Source: Haematobacter massiliensis
GTDB lineage: Bacteria > Pseudomonadota > Alphaproteobacteria > Rhodobacterales > Rhodobacteraceae
DNA: 64,000 bases
NCBI RefSeq assembly: GCF_000740795.1
Contig: NZ_JGYG01000006.1
Span: 2,501-66,500, forward strand
Direction of reading: 5' to 3'
Under the pieces are notes generated by a model. That model was not told where the DNA came from, ran no database searches, and saw only the letters and a program-made list of their open reading frames with translations. Made by a program: the position numbers and the translations under genes. Below, piece after piece: positions 18,776 through 28,072 of the stretch (position 1 is its first letter; each line of letters starts with the position of its first letter).

Positions 18776-19401
18776 TGGCATTCCATGAAGTCAGGTTCCT
18801 CGACAACATCAGCCGCGGGGCACGGGGTGGGCCGGAACGGCGCACGCAAGTGGTCGAACTGGCCTCTGGCGACGAGGAGCGCAACGCCAGCTGGGCCAAC
18901 AGCCGACGCCGCTATGACGTGGCCTATGGCATCCGCCGCGCTGACGATCTGGCGGCGGTCGTGGCATTTTTCGAAGCCCGCAACGGCCGCCTGCACGGCT
19001 TTCGCTACAAGGATTGGGCCGACTACAAATCCTGCCTGCCCTCGCAGGCGGTGGCCCCGACCGACCAACCCATCGGCACCGGCAATGGCGCGGTCACCAC
19101 CTTCGCCCTGCTGAAGCGCTACACTTCCGGCGCGCAAAGCTGGACCCGCGCGATTGCCAAACCCGTGGCGGGCACTGTCCGTCTTTCCCTGAACGGCGTC
19201 GAACAGATGTCGGGCTGGAGCGTCAACACCGCCACCGGCAGCGTGACCTTCACCACCGCCCCGGGCGCGGGCGTCGCAATCACGGCGGGCTTCGAATTCG
19301 ACGTCCCCGTCCGCTTCGACACCGACCTGCTCGACGTCACACTCGACCTCGAGCGGCTGGGTTCGATCACATCCATTCCCCTGCTGGAGATCCGGCGATG
19401 A
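18775..19401 (+). CDS. Phage DUF2460 protein (distal tail, GTA gp12-like)
   Basis: A 208-residue protein with FHEVRFLDNISRGARGGPER near the start and YGIRRADDLAAVVAFFEARN, followed by GRLHGFRYKDWADYKS; all are hallmarks of DUF2460/TIGR02217. It forms part of the distal tail in gene transfer agents and related phages. In those operons DUF2163 and an NlpC/P60 peptidase follow, but here the next gene is holin-like. Confidence 0.9.
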   Translation: MAFHEVRFLDNISRGARGGPERRTQVVELASGDEERNASWANSRRRYDVAYGIRRADDLAAVVAFFEARNGRLHGFRYKDWADYKSCLPSQAVAPTDQPIGTGNGAVTTFALLKRYTSGAQSWTRAIAKPVAGTVRLSLNGVEQMSGWSVNTATGSVTFTTAPGAGVAITAGFEFDVPVRFDTDLLDVTLDLERLGSITSIPLLEIRR

Positions 19402-19874
19402 ACGAAGAAACTGGCTTTGTTGCCGCCGTCTTGCGCGATCTGGCGACCTCCACCGCCGTCATCCTGGCGGCCTGGGGTGCACTGGGCGGTGCGACCAATG
19501 CGCTGACTACGCGGATGCGGCTGCGCGACGCTCTGCGCCACATCCTGCTCGGCGGGCTGATTGCCGCCGGGATGGGCAGCCTGTCGATGGCGGTCATCAC
19601 CGCATGGCTCAGCCTGCCGTCGCAGGCGATCCCCGCCGGGGGTGCGGCGGGGTCAGCCGCCTATCTGGTCGGTGTCTTCGGCCCCGCCTTCATCGAGGTC
19701 GTCCTCGCCCGCCTGCGCAGCGGGAAGGGGGCAACCCCGATGCATGAACTTCTCCGTCTCGCGCGCGCCATCCGCTGCGAAGCAGCCGACCCGGCACAGG
19801 CCTTCAGTCACCGCCTGCGCATCGGCCTTCTCGTCGCCGTCCTGATCCTGATCCTCTCAACACTCTTCGGGTGA
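19398..19874 (+). CDS. Holin-like phage membrane protein
   Basis: A 158-residue protein starting at ATG 19398 in the ATGA overlap with the DUF2460 stop. It has about four hydrophobic segments: STAVILAAWGALGGATNAL, HILLGGLIAAGMGSLSMAVI, a third around AAYLVGVFGPAFIEVVL, and the C-terminal IGLLVAVLILILSTLFG. The topology, size and location immediately before the lysozyme suggest a holin that forms inner-membrane pores for the endolysin. There is no family signature I can name. Confidence 0.65.
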   Translation: MNEETGFVAAVLRDLATSTAVILAAWGALGGATNALTTRMRLRDALRHILLGGLIAAGMGSLSMAVITAWLSLPSQAIPAGGAAGSAAYLVGVFGPAFIEVVLARLRSGKGATPMHELLRLARAIRCEAADPAQAFSHRLRIGLLVAVLILILSTLFG

Positions 19875-19878
19875 TCCC

Positions 19879-20277
19879 ATGCACATGACTGATCGGGGCC
19901 TGCTGGCTCTTGTCCGGCACGAAGGACTCGTTCCCGGACCCTATCTCGACGTCAAAAACATCTGGACCTTCGGCATTGGCCACACCGCTGCCGCCGGTCC
20001 GCCCGATCCCGCGCGGCTGCCCCGCGGCATGCCTGCCGATCTCGATGCGGGGATCCGTGAGGCCTTTCGGGTCTTTCGCACCGACCTCGCCGCTTACGAG
20101 GCCGAAGTTCTGCGCGCCGTGAAGGTGCCGCTGGAGCCGCACGAGTTCGATGCGTTGGTCAGCTTCCACTACAATACCGGTGGCATCGCGAAAGCGTCGC
20201 TGACCCGCCACCTGAACGCGGGCAACCGCGCCGCCGCTGCACCGTGCCTATCTGCAGGCGAATATCGCGGGCGGTGA
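19879..20277 (+). pseudogene. Phage lysozyme (GH24 type), C-terminus lost by deletion
   Basis: The first 118 residues are a T4-type muramidase: catalytic Glu in LVRHEG, then PGPYLDVKNIWTFGIGHT with the Asp and Thr, and FDALVSFHYNTGG. After LNAGNRAAA the sequence leaves the family and ends with an unrelated tail (APCLSAGEYRGR). At the same point a baseplate gene begins in another frame without a start. A deletion with end points near 20233 explains both. Residual activity cannot be excluded because the catalytic Glu, Asp and Thr are present. Confidence 0.8.
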
Positions 20278-22477
20278 AGGGTTCGACTGGTTCTATGCCA
20301 GCGCCGCTGACCGCTCCGCGCAGATCCGCACGCCCATCACCGATGGTGCGGCGGCCAAGCCTTGGGTCTTTCGCCCCAAGGATATCCGCGCCTGGTGGAC
20401 GAACCCGCACTACAACCGGCCGGGCGGGGTGGAAAGCGGCTTGGCCACCGCATGGGTGCCGCAATCGAAACCCATCCGTTTCACCGAACTGGGCTGCCCG
20501 GCCATCGACCGGGGTACGAACCAGCCCAATGTCTTCTTCGACCCGAAGTCGTCCGAGAGCTTCACGCCTTATTTCTCGCGCGGCTGGCGGGACGACGCGA
20601 TCCAGCGCGCCTATCTGGAGGCGAGCTACCTGCATTGGGGTGACCCGGCCAACAACCCGATTTCCGCCGTCTATGGCGGCCGGATGGTCCACGTCCCCGA
20701 ATGCGCCGCGTGGACCTGGGATGCGCGACCCTATCCGTTTTTCCCCGAACTGACGGACGTCTGGACCGACGGTCCGAACTGGCGGCTTGGCCACTGGCTG
20801 ACCGGGCGGCTGGGGGCAGTGTCGCTGGTGGCCCTCATGCGCCACCTCTGCCTGCGCGCCGGAATGCCGGAGGCGTTGATCGACGTATCCGGCCTCTGGG
20901 GCGCGGTAGAAGGCTATGCCATCACTGCGCTGGAAGCCCCGCGGTCCTCGATCAGCACGTTGGCCCGGCATTTCGGGTTCGATGTCATCGAGACCGAGGG
21001 CATGATCCGCTTCGTCATGCGCGGGCGGGCGACGGTTCTGACCTTGGCCCATGACGACCTTGTCGCCTCCCGCGAAGGCGAGGCGCTGGAACTGGTCCGC
21101 GCGCAGGAAACCGAACTGCCGCAGGCACTGAAGTGGCAGGTCGCGCGCGCCGATGAGGACTATGACGCAGCGCTCGTCGAATCTCGCCGCATTACCGTCG
21201 ACACCACCCGCATCGCGTCCGAATCCTTCCCGATGGCGATCCCGCCCGAAGAGGCCGAACGCCGCTGCCGCCGCGCGCTGATGGAAGCCTGGATCGGGCG
21301 CGAAAGCGCCACCTTCCGCCTGCCGCCCTCACGGCTGGCGCTGGACCCCGCCGACGTGATCCGGCTTGTGCATGATGGCCGCGAGATCGAGTTGCGCCTT
21401 GTGTCCATCGCCGATTCCGATGGCCGGGGCGTTGAGGCCGTCCGCCAGGATCGCGGTGCCTATGACCTGCCGCCCGGCGATCCGCGCCCGGCATCGCTGA
21501 CCCGGTCCGTGGTCTTCGGTGCGCCGGATGTGGTTCTGCTGGACTTGCCACAGCTTTCCGAGGACCAGCCCGCGCACCGGCCAATGGTCGCGGCGCATGC
21601 CGTTCCCTGGCCAGGCGAGATGGCGGTGTTTCGCAGCCCGGGGGCGGATGGGTTCGCCTTGCTGACCACCTTCGGCAGCCGCGCCAGGATCGGCACGCTG
21701 GTGTCGGACTTCTATCCGGGCCCGACCTCGCGCTTCGATCTCGGAAATGCGCTGGTCGTCGATCTGGTCTCAGGCACGCTGGAAAGCGTCACCGATCTGA
21801 CCCTGTTCGGCGGCGCCAACGCGCTGGCGGTGGAATCCGCGCCAGGCTTCTGGGAAATAGTGCAGGCGGGTGCCGCCGAACTGATCGCCCCCGGCCGCTA
21901 TCGCCTGACCCGCATCCTGCGCGGTCAGCGAGGTACCGAAGCTGCGATGGGCAATCCCACCCCGGCCGGGGCACGAGTGGTGGTGCTGGATTCCGCCCTT
22001 GCCCCACTGCCCATCGCGGAGGCCGATCTCGGTCTGCCGTGGAACTGGCGTATCGGCCCCGCGGCGCGGTCCGTCAGCGACGCCAGCTACACCGCGCTGG
22101 CCTTCACGCCAGCCGGTCGCGGCCTCGTTCCCTTCGCCCCGGTCCATGTCGCGCAGCCGTGGCGCACGGCGCGCAGCCCGGGCGATTTGACGATCCGCTG
22201 GACGCGGCGATCCCGCGCGCTGGTGGCTGATGCCTGGGAGCAGGTCGAGGTGCCGCTGGCCGAAGACCTGCAAAGCTATGACGTCCAGATCCTCGACGGG
22301 GAAGCGGTCAAGCGGACGCTGACCAGCACCACGACATCCGTCCTCTACACTGCTGCCCAGCAGGCCGCCGATTGGGGCGCGCCGCTCAGTTCCGGTCAGT
22401 CACTCGCGATCCGCATCTACCAACTCTCGAACCGCCTCGGTCGCGGCGATCCCGCCACCGTCACTCTCCAGTTCTGA
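20234..22477 (+). pseudogene. Phage baseplate/TIM-barrel host-specificity protein, N-terminal half deleted
   Basis: About 747 residues match the C-terminal part of the GTA gp15-like multidomain tail-tip protein. The recognisable start is PLHRAYLQANIAGGEGFDWF, followed by AWVPQSKPIRFTELGCPAID and NQPNVFFDPKSSESFTPYFS of the TIM-barrel-like domain, then the phage-tail domain with ALKWQVARADEDYD and GRYRLTRILRGQRGTE. Family members are about 1300 residues, so roughly 500-600 residues are missing. There is no natural start; a GTG at 20429 could allow a shorter product. DUF2163 and NlpC/P60 genes, which normally precede it, are also gone. Confidence 0.85.
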
Positions 22478-22486
22478 AGGCCCGCC

Positions 22487-24409
22487 ATGTCCAACACCTC
22501 CACCCATCTTGGCCTGCCATATCTTCTCGCGGCTCAATCCTAGAAGCATGTCACCCACAACGAGGCGCTGCGCCTGCTCGACGCCATGGTGCAACTGTCA
22601 GTCCTCGACCGCACGCGCACCACGCCCCCGGCCAGCCCCGCTGATGGCGACCGGCACCTCGTCGCATCCGGCGCGACGGGCCTCTGGGCGGGGTGGGATC
22701 TGAACGTGGCCTTCTGGGTCGATGGCGTCTGGCTGCGCCTTGTTCCGCGCCCCGGCTGGCTGGTCTGGATCGCGGCAGAACAGATGTTCCTAGTCTGGAA
22801 CGGCAGCGCCTGGGATCCGGTCGGTGTGCCCCAGGACGTTTCCGACGCGATCTTCAGCCTCGTCAGCGACGCCGATCCGACGAAGAAGGTGCTGTTTTCG
22901 CTGTCGGGGATTACCACGGGCACGACCCGAACCTACAGCCTGCCGAACACCTCGAGCGAACTGGCAATCCTCGCGGGCACCCAGACCTTCACGGGCAATA
23001 AGACCTTCTCCGGCACGCTGACCGCCTCGGGCACTGTCACGGTTTCGGCGGCCTCAGCCAGCATCGGCACAGCGACGACGACCGCCACTTACGGCATGGG
23101 CACCGGGGCGACGACCACCGGCGTCACCAAGACCGTGAACCTCGGCACTGGCGGCGCATCCGGATCGACCACGGTCGTCAACATTGGCTCGGCCACGGCA
23201 GGGGCCGGGGGCCCCACGGTGGTGAACACGCCCACCGTAACTTTCGCCAATGCGGTGACACAGGTCGGCATGCCCCAGGCAAACCTGACCGCGCAGCTTC
23301 TCGGCCTCGGCGGGGCGACCGCCGACAGCGACAACCGCGTATCGGTCAACACCCCGGCGCTCCTGTTCAACAACGCAGGCGCCGGGATCGAGGCCACGGT
23401 CAACAAGGCGGCGGCCGGGAACGATGCAGCTTTCGCCTTCAAGACCGGGTTTTCGGCCCGAGCGCTGATCGGCCTCTTGGGCAACGACGATTTCAGCTTC
23501 AAGGTCAGTCCGGATGGCTCGGCCTTCTTCGATGCCATCAGGATCGACCGCACCAGCGGCCAGGTGGAACTGCCGCAGCCGACAATCCTGCCGGGGCTCA
23601 GCGCCGCTCCATCCCCTCCGCCCACCGGCAAGGCGGCCGTCTATGCCCGCAACCGGGCGGGGGCACCGTGGATCGACGTGATGCGCCCCTCCGGCCGAGA
23701 CTTCCCGCTGCAACCGCATTTCGGTGTCAACCGGATCGCCAACTGGTCACCATCTGTCACCACCACGATCACCACCGAAGGCTTGCCCGTCACCTCGGTC
23801 GGCACCGTGTCCACCCCCACGCTTGCCGCAACGAACCTAGCCGCCAGCATGCGCCGCTGGCGGCTGACTTCGGCGGCGGTGGTGGACTCAGCGGCCGAGC
23901 AGCGTTCTGCCGGTTGGGCCTGCTGGCGCGGCAACGCGGCGGGGCTGGGCGGTTGGACCTTCGTCACGCGGATTTCGCTGACGACGCTGCAGGCAACCGG
24001 CATGGGCTTCTTCGGGCTTTACGGATCGACCGCCGCTCTCGCCACCACGCTGGCGCTGGCCGCCGCCATCAACTGCATCGGCATCGGCTTCCAGCGCGGC
24101 ACCCACACCCGCTGGCAGCTGGTCGCAAACGACGGCACCGGCGCGCCCACGCTGATCGACATGGGGGCGAGTTTCGCCATCGCGACTGGCGGGGTGCTGA
24201 CGCTGTTTATCGCGGCACCGCCGAACGGCAGTTCCGTCTGGGTGCGGGTGGTCGACGAGGTTTCCGGTGCGGTCTTCGAGCAGGAGATCACCGCCGACCT
24301 GCCCGCCGCGACGCAGTTCCTGTCGCCGCGGCTGTTCCTGAACACCGGGGCGACCGCCGCCGCAGTCGCCTTCGATTGTGCCGGAGTCTACCTGGAGACA
24401 GACTTCTGA
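22487..24409 (+). pseudogene. DUF2793 phage protein with a premature amber codon
   Basis: The ATG at 22487 opens MSNTSTHLGLPYLLAAQS and is stopped by TAG at 22541-22543. The same frame continues KHVTHNEALRLLDAMVQLSV and runs to 24409. Relatives read AQ-x-QKHVTHNEALR, so the amber replaces a Gln codon (CAG to TAG). Restart at ATG 22586 would give 607 residues lacking 33. The N-terminus is the DUF2793 domain (PADGDRHLVASGATGLWAGW), the middle is a Thr/Ala-rich fibre-like repeat region (GTLTASGTVTVSAASASIGT), and the C-terminus is β-rich. It is probably a tail fibre or receptor-binding component. Confidence 0.8.
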
Positions 24410-24473
24410 CACGCCGAGAAGCACCTGAAAATGAGCGGACCATGCGGGCCATCTCCTTCCGATGACAGCCATG

Positions 24474-24926
24474 TCAGGCCTCGCCGCCGATCTCGATCTG
24501 TCCTTCGCCTCCTCGCAGCCATTCTTCGAACCTGCTGACAACCTCATTCACCCGATCGGGCTTCCGCAAGGCGCACTCCCAGATCGTCGCGACACGCCAG
24601 CCTGCCTCTACAAGTTCTCTTCGGACAGCGCTGTCTCGTGCAATGTTCGCTGCGAACTTCGCCTGCCAGAATTCCGGTCGGGTAGAGGGGCTGGTTGTGT
24701 ATCGACACCCCTTGTGACGATGCCAGAAGCAGCCGTGCACGAAGACGACTGCATGGTGCTTTGGCAGCACGAGGTCCGGCCGTCCGGGTGCGCCGGTGAA
24801 ATGAAGCCGGAAGCGAAAGCCGCGCGCGTGTAATGCGCGCCTGAGAGCGAGCTCCGGCTTGGTGTTCTTTCCCCGTATTCCGGACATCATCCGGGAACGG
24901 GTCTGCTGATCGACGATGTCCGCCAT
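24474..24926 (-). CDS. vsr: Very short patch repair endonuclease
   Basis: A 150-residue Vsr nuclease. It opens MADIVDQQTRSRMMSGIRGK and contains GRPDLVLPKH with the catalytic Asp, and FVHGCFWHRHKGC with the zinc ligands and catalytic His of the family. Vsr nicks 5' of T:G mismatches that arise by deamination of 5-methylcytosine and so protects sites modified by Dcm-type enzymes. The ATG at 24926 is chosen by homology; the upstream extension of the frame is antisense to dcm. It is divergent from dcm with 66 bases between the starts, so the shared promoter region is very compact. Confidence 0.9.
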   Translation of the reverse strand: MADIVDQQTRSRMMSGIRGKNTKPELALRRALHARGFRFRLHFTGAPGRPDLVLPKHHAVVFVHGCFWHRHKGCRYTTSPSTRPEFWQAKFAANIARDSAVRRELVEAGWRVATIWECALRKPDRVNEVVSRFEEWLRGGEGQIEIGGEA

Positions 24927-24992
24927 TGTATCCTGGTCTTCGTCCCTGAACCTGGTATACACCGGCTGGATCAAATTCGTCAGGAGCCCGAT

Positions 24993-26531
24993 TTGCCTTC
25001 CACTTTTGGCATTGTCGATCTGTTTGCCGGTCCGGGCGGACTTGGCGAGGGGTTCGCTTCCCTCATAGAGGACGGTCATGCGCCGTTCCGGATCGGCATC
25101 TCGGTCGAAAAGGAGGCGTCGGCTCATCGAACCCTGACCTTGCGCGCATTCCTGCGGGAACATCGCGCTAGCCATGGCACCCTTCCGGCACAGTTTGTCG
25201 ATTTCCACGCTGGACTCGCTTCCGAGCCGGACTGGTCAGCCGTCGATCCGCACGCATGGCGTCACGCCGTCGAAGAGGCGCGTCCGCTCGAACTCGGTAC
25301 TGAAGTCGCGGCGACCGCAATCGACCGGGCAATCGAGAAGTTGAAAGCCGCTTACGACGACACAATCCTGATCGGGGGCCCGCCTTGCCAAGCTTATTCC
25401 CTCGTGGGGCGCGCTCGGTCGAGGGGCAAGGTCGGCTATATCCCGGAGGAGGATGCGCGGCACTATCTCTTCCGTGAATACATCCGGGTCCTCGACAAGC
25501 TTCGCCCCGCAGCCTTCGTGATGGAAAACGTCAAGGGCATGCTCTCGTCGACGGTCGAGAGCCGACTGGTCTTCGAGATGCTGATGGAGGACCTGTCCTC
25601 TCTCGGTACTGGGCGTGACCATCATTACGAGCTGCGTGCAATCCGTATCCAAGATGGCAAGGCCAGCCTGAACGAAGCGATGCAGCCATCTGACTTCATT
25701 GTCCGGGCCGAGGCGTTCGGCGTCCCACAGCGCCGCCACAGGGTGATCATCGTCGGGATCCGCTCTGATCTCGCGCACCGAGCCGCAGGTGCCGAGATCG
25801 CCGTGTCAGGAGAGACCAGAACGGTCAGCGATATCATCGGCGCCTTGCCTGCCCTGCGCAGCGGCATCAGCCGTGGTCACGACGACTCATCGGCGTGGCA
25901 GCAAGAAGTCACCGATGCCGCAAGACTGTTAGCCAGCATCTACAAGGGCAAGGATGACGGAGCGCTTCGTGAAGCCTTTCAGTCCATATCAAGCCGTATG
26001 CGAGTTGCGCCACCGGCTGTTCGAACGGCCTCGTGGCTTCCCGAAGGCTATGGCACCGCGAACGATGAATTGCTGCGATGGCTGGAACGGCCGGGCCTGC
26101 GCGCGATAGCTCAGCACGAAACCCGCGGGCACATGAAGTCGGATCTGGGCCGCTATCTCTTCGCGGCCGTGTTCGGGTCTGTCCGTGGCTACAGCCCGAA
26201 GGCGGCTGATTTTCCCTTGGTGCTCAGCCCGGACCACCGCAACTGGCACAGCGGTGTCTTCAATGACCGTTTTCGCGTCCAGCTCGCCGACGAGGCATCG
26301 ACCACTGTCACGAGCCATATCTCGAAGGATGGTCACTACTTCATCCATCCCGATCCGTTGCAGTGCCGTAGCTTGACGGTTCGCGAGGCGGCACGACTGC
26401 AAACCTTTCCCGACGACTACCTTTTCCTAGGAAACCGGACACAGCAGTATGTGCAAGTTGGAAACGCAGTGCCGCCCTATCTTGCACGTCAAATCGCCAG
26501 ACTGTTGATAGCCGGTATTGACGGAGTCTAG
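24993..26531 (+). CDS. dcm: DNA (cytosine-5) methyltransferase
   Basis: A 512-residue enzyme with all major motifs: I (IVDLFAGPGGLGEGF), IV with the catalytic Cys (IGGPPCQAYS), VI (AFVMENVKG), VIII (PQRRHRVIIVG), IX (REAARLQTFPDDY) and X (VQVGNAVPPYLA). It starts at TTG 24993, preceded by aggag; no ATG is available near. The target site cannot be read from sequence. Together with Vsr it lies immediately beside the Mza-like operon, whose described relatives also encode a cytosine methylase, so it is probably the modification arm. It is not certain that it belongs to the same system. Confidence 0.92.
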   Translation: MPSTFGIVDLFAGPGGLGEGFASLIEDGHAPFRIGISVEKEASAHRTLTLRAFLREHRASHGTLPAQFVDFHAGLASEPDWSAVDPHAWRHAVEEARPLELGTEVAATAIDRAIEKLKAAYDDTILIGGPPCQAYSLVGRARSRGKVGYIPEEDARHYLFREYIRVLDKLRPAAFVMENVKGMLSSTVESRLVFEMLMEDLSSLGTGRDHHYELRAIRIQDGKASLNEAMQPSDFIVRAEAFGVPQRRHRVIIVGIRSDLAHRAAGAEIAVSGETRTVSDIIGALPALRSGISRGHDDSSAWQQEVTDAARLLASIYKGKDDGALREAFQSISSRMRVAPPAVRTASWLPEGYGTANDELLRWLERPGLRAIAQHETRGHMKSDLGRYLFAAVFGSVRGYSPKAADFPLVLSPDHRNWHSGVFNDRFRVQLADEASTTVTSHISKDGHYFIHPDPLQCRSLTVREAARLQTFPDDYLFLGNRTQQYVQVGNAVPPYLARQIARLLIAGIDGV

Positions 26532-26589
26532 TCTTGCGAAAATGCATCGTGCGTGCAGACATTGTCTATCGGTAAGATTTGTCTCGCTA

Positions 26590-27900
26590 TCAAGTCTCCC
26601 TGATTGCGGCACCCTCTCTTGCTGAAATAATGAGTAATTCGCTGGCGCTCGCAGTACTGATTATTGCCGAAGAGTGGGTCGCAACGAATATCTGGCCAAA
26701 TCTCTGTGAAGCGAAATCCATCATTCGAACCTGCAGGTCTGGGTGAAGATAGATATCCGGCTCGTCTAGGATCAAGACGGCACTGGCTGAGCCACGCAGG
26801 AACTGAAGAACCATCTGCATCCAAACCTGGAGGCCAAATCCTGACCAGAAGATCTCTCGCGGAATTCCGTTTTCGAAGAACATCATCTCCAGAGGCTCTC
26901 CGCTGCCAAAAACTTTAGGGCGATCGAGAGTTATCTCTGGCCAAGCGGCTGAAACATTCTCTGAAAACTCGTGAAACTCTCTATCTGTTCGTCGTACAAG
27001 GATATTCCGAAGGTGCCGATGTGCGGTGCGCGTATTCTCACTGCTAGAGATGGTCTTGTCGGTCAGATAGTGCTCGCGTTCTTCAACCGGACCCAAGGTA
27101 GGCACTACCACCAACGATAAAGGGAACTGGCGTTGAAAGGCTGCGGTTGTTCTCGGCGGCGGCCCATCAGCAAGCAAGTAAGCCTTGATTGGATGATCCG
27201 GATGGAGAATGATCACAAGCTGCGCGCCATTTCTCAAGGTTATACGCACTGAAGCCGGATTGTCCGAGTAGTTCCACGCAATGTTTGTTATTGGAATCCT
27301 TAGTACTGTGGTGGGCAGCGTGAAGCAAGCGCAGCTTCTGCCCTCAAATTCAGTTAGATCCGGCACTCGTCTAGACGCAAACCGAAGGACATCGTGTGTC
27401 ACCCTTAGCGCGTCAAGGATGCTCGACTTACCAGCATTGTTTTTTCCAGTCAGAATATTCTTTGGGCCTGCATCTAGCCGAAATCCTCTGAACTTCTTGA
27501 AGTTCTTCAATTGAATGGACGCGATATGTCCGTCAGTTATCGCGCTCCTTGTGCTTCCACTTTCATTGACCACCCCTCTCGAAGAGGTGACCTTGGGTTT
27601 GGAGGTGTGCCTGTCCTGCTCTCGAAGTGCAGGTTGTCCTTCAACTTCATATGTTACGACTGGTGTGTGTGAATTTACCCAGTCGATTGACCAGTCAGAT
27701 TCTTCATGTTCCCAGCTGGTGTAATTGACCTCGGAGAATCCACCATGTGAGGCGGGAGCAGATCTCGCTCGATGGAAAGCTTCTGCGGCGGTTTCCGATT
27801 CGAACTCCGATGGCGAGTACTCTGGGGAACGGTCAGAGGTCATCTCTACATCAGTAGTTGATTCTTGGCGAACTCGGCGAGGTTTATGATCTTCTTGCAT
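26590..27900 (-). CDS. AAA ATPase of the OLD/RecF-like (AAA_15) type without a TOPRIM domain
   Basis: A 436-residue protein. Residues 1-120 are polar and probably disordered. The ATPase starts around 125 (IASIQLKNFKKFRGFRLDAG), with Walker A GKNNAGKSS at 152-160, the signature-like FWSGFGLQVWMQ, Walker B AVLILDEPDIYLHPDLQ and the switch His in FVATHSSAI. It ends about 20 residues later, so the TOPRIM nuclease part found in OLD proteins is absent. It is the last gene of the minus-strand run, 172 bases after the AIPR gene, and is notably AT-richer than its neighbours, so it may have arrived separately. It may act with another effector of the operon. Confidence 0.75.
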   Translation of the reverse strand: MQEDHKPRRVRQESTTDVEMTSDRSPEYSPSEFESETAAEAFHRARSAPASHGGFSEVNYTSWEHEESDWSIDWVNSHTPVVTYEVEGQPALREQDRHTSKPKVTSSRGVVNESGSTRSAITDGHIASIQLKNFKKFRGFRLDAGPKNILTGKNNAGKSSILDALRVTHDVLRFASRRVPDLTEFEGRSCACFTLPTTVLRIPITNIAWNYSDNPASVRITLRNGAQLVIILHPDHPIKAYLLADGPPPRTTAAFQRQFPLSLVVVPTLGPVEEREHYLTDKTISSSENTRTAHRHLRNILVRRTDREFHEFSENVSAAWPEITLDRPKVFGSGEPLEMMFFENGIPREIFWSGFGLQVWMQMVLQFLRGSASAVLILDEPDIYLHPDLQVRMMDFASQRFGQIFVATHSSAIISTASASELLIISAREGAAIRET

Positions 27901-28072
27901 CTTTCACCTTGTAGTGGCCTCGAGGAAGACCTGAGTGTCCTTTACGGGATTGGAGTGGCTCAAGGGCAAATCCATGCTGTAGGTATCCAAGTCACAATCC
28001 CTAAATAAAACACCGTTCTTCCCGTTGCGCTCGATGATGTGATAGTTCTGGAGGCATAGCCAACTGTTTGGC
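27901..28072. other. Intergenic region between the AIPR and AAA ATPase genes
   Basis: At 172 bases it is the longest gap in the defence gene run and may hold a separate promoter for the AAA ATPase. No clear terminator or repeat is seen. Confidence 0.3.

Larger units (their letters stand above)
12590..24409 (+). mobile_element. Remnant of a siphovirus/GTA-like prophage (tail and baseplate module)
   Basis: The order is tail-completion fragment, tail terminator, tail tube, tail chaperone with frameshift, tape measure, DUF2460, holin-like, lysozyme, baseplate and DUF2793 protein, all on the plus strand. This is the late-gene order of HK97-type tails in Rhodobacterales. Portal, capsid, terminase and replication genes are absent; the left arm ends abruptly at the IS66 right end. 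Further damage: a deletion at about 20233 and an amber codon at 22541. A DUF3800 gene is inserted on the opposite strand. Confidence 0.85.

Noticed and set aside
19014-19397. N-terminal extension of the holin-like gene
   Set aside because: It overlaps DUF2460 out of frame and is His/Arg-rich; the ATGA overlap at 19398 is the sensible start.
24927-25208. N-terminal extension of Vsr
   Set aside because: It is antisense to the methylase gene; the family starts at MADIVDQQTRS.
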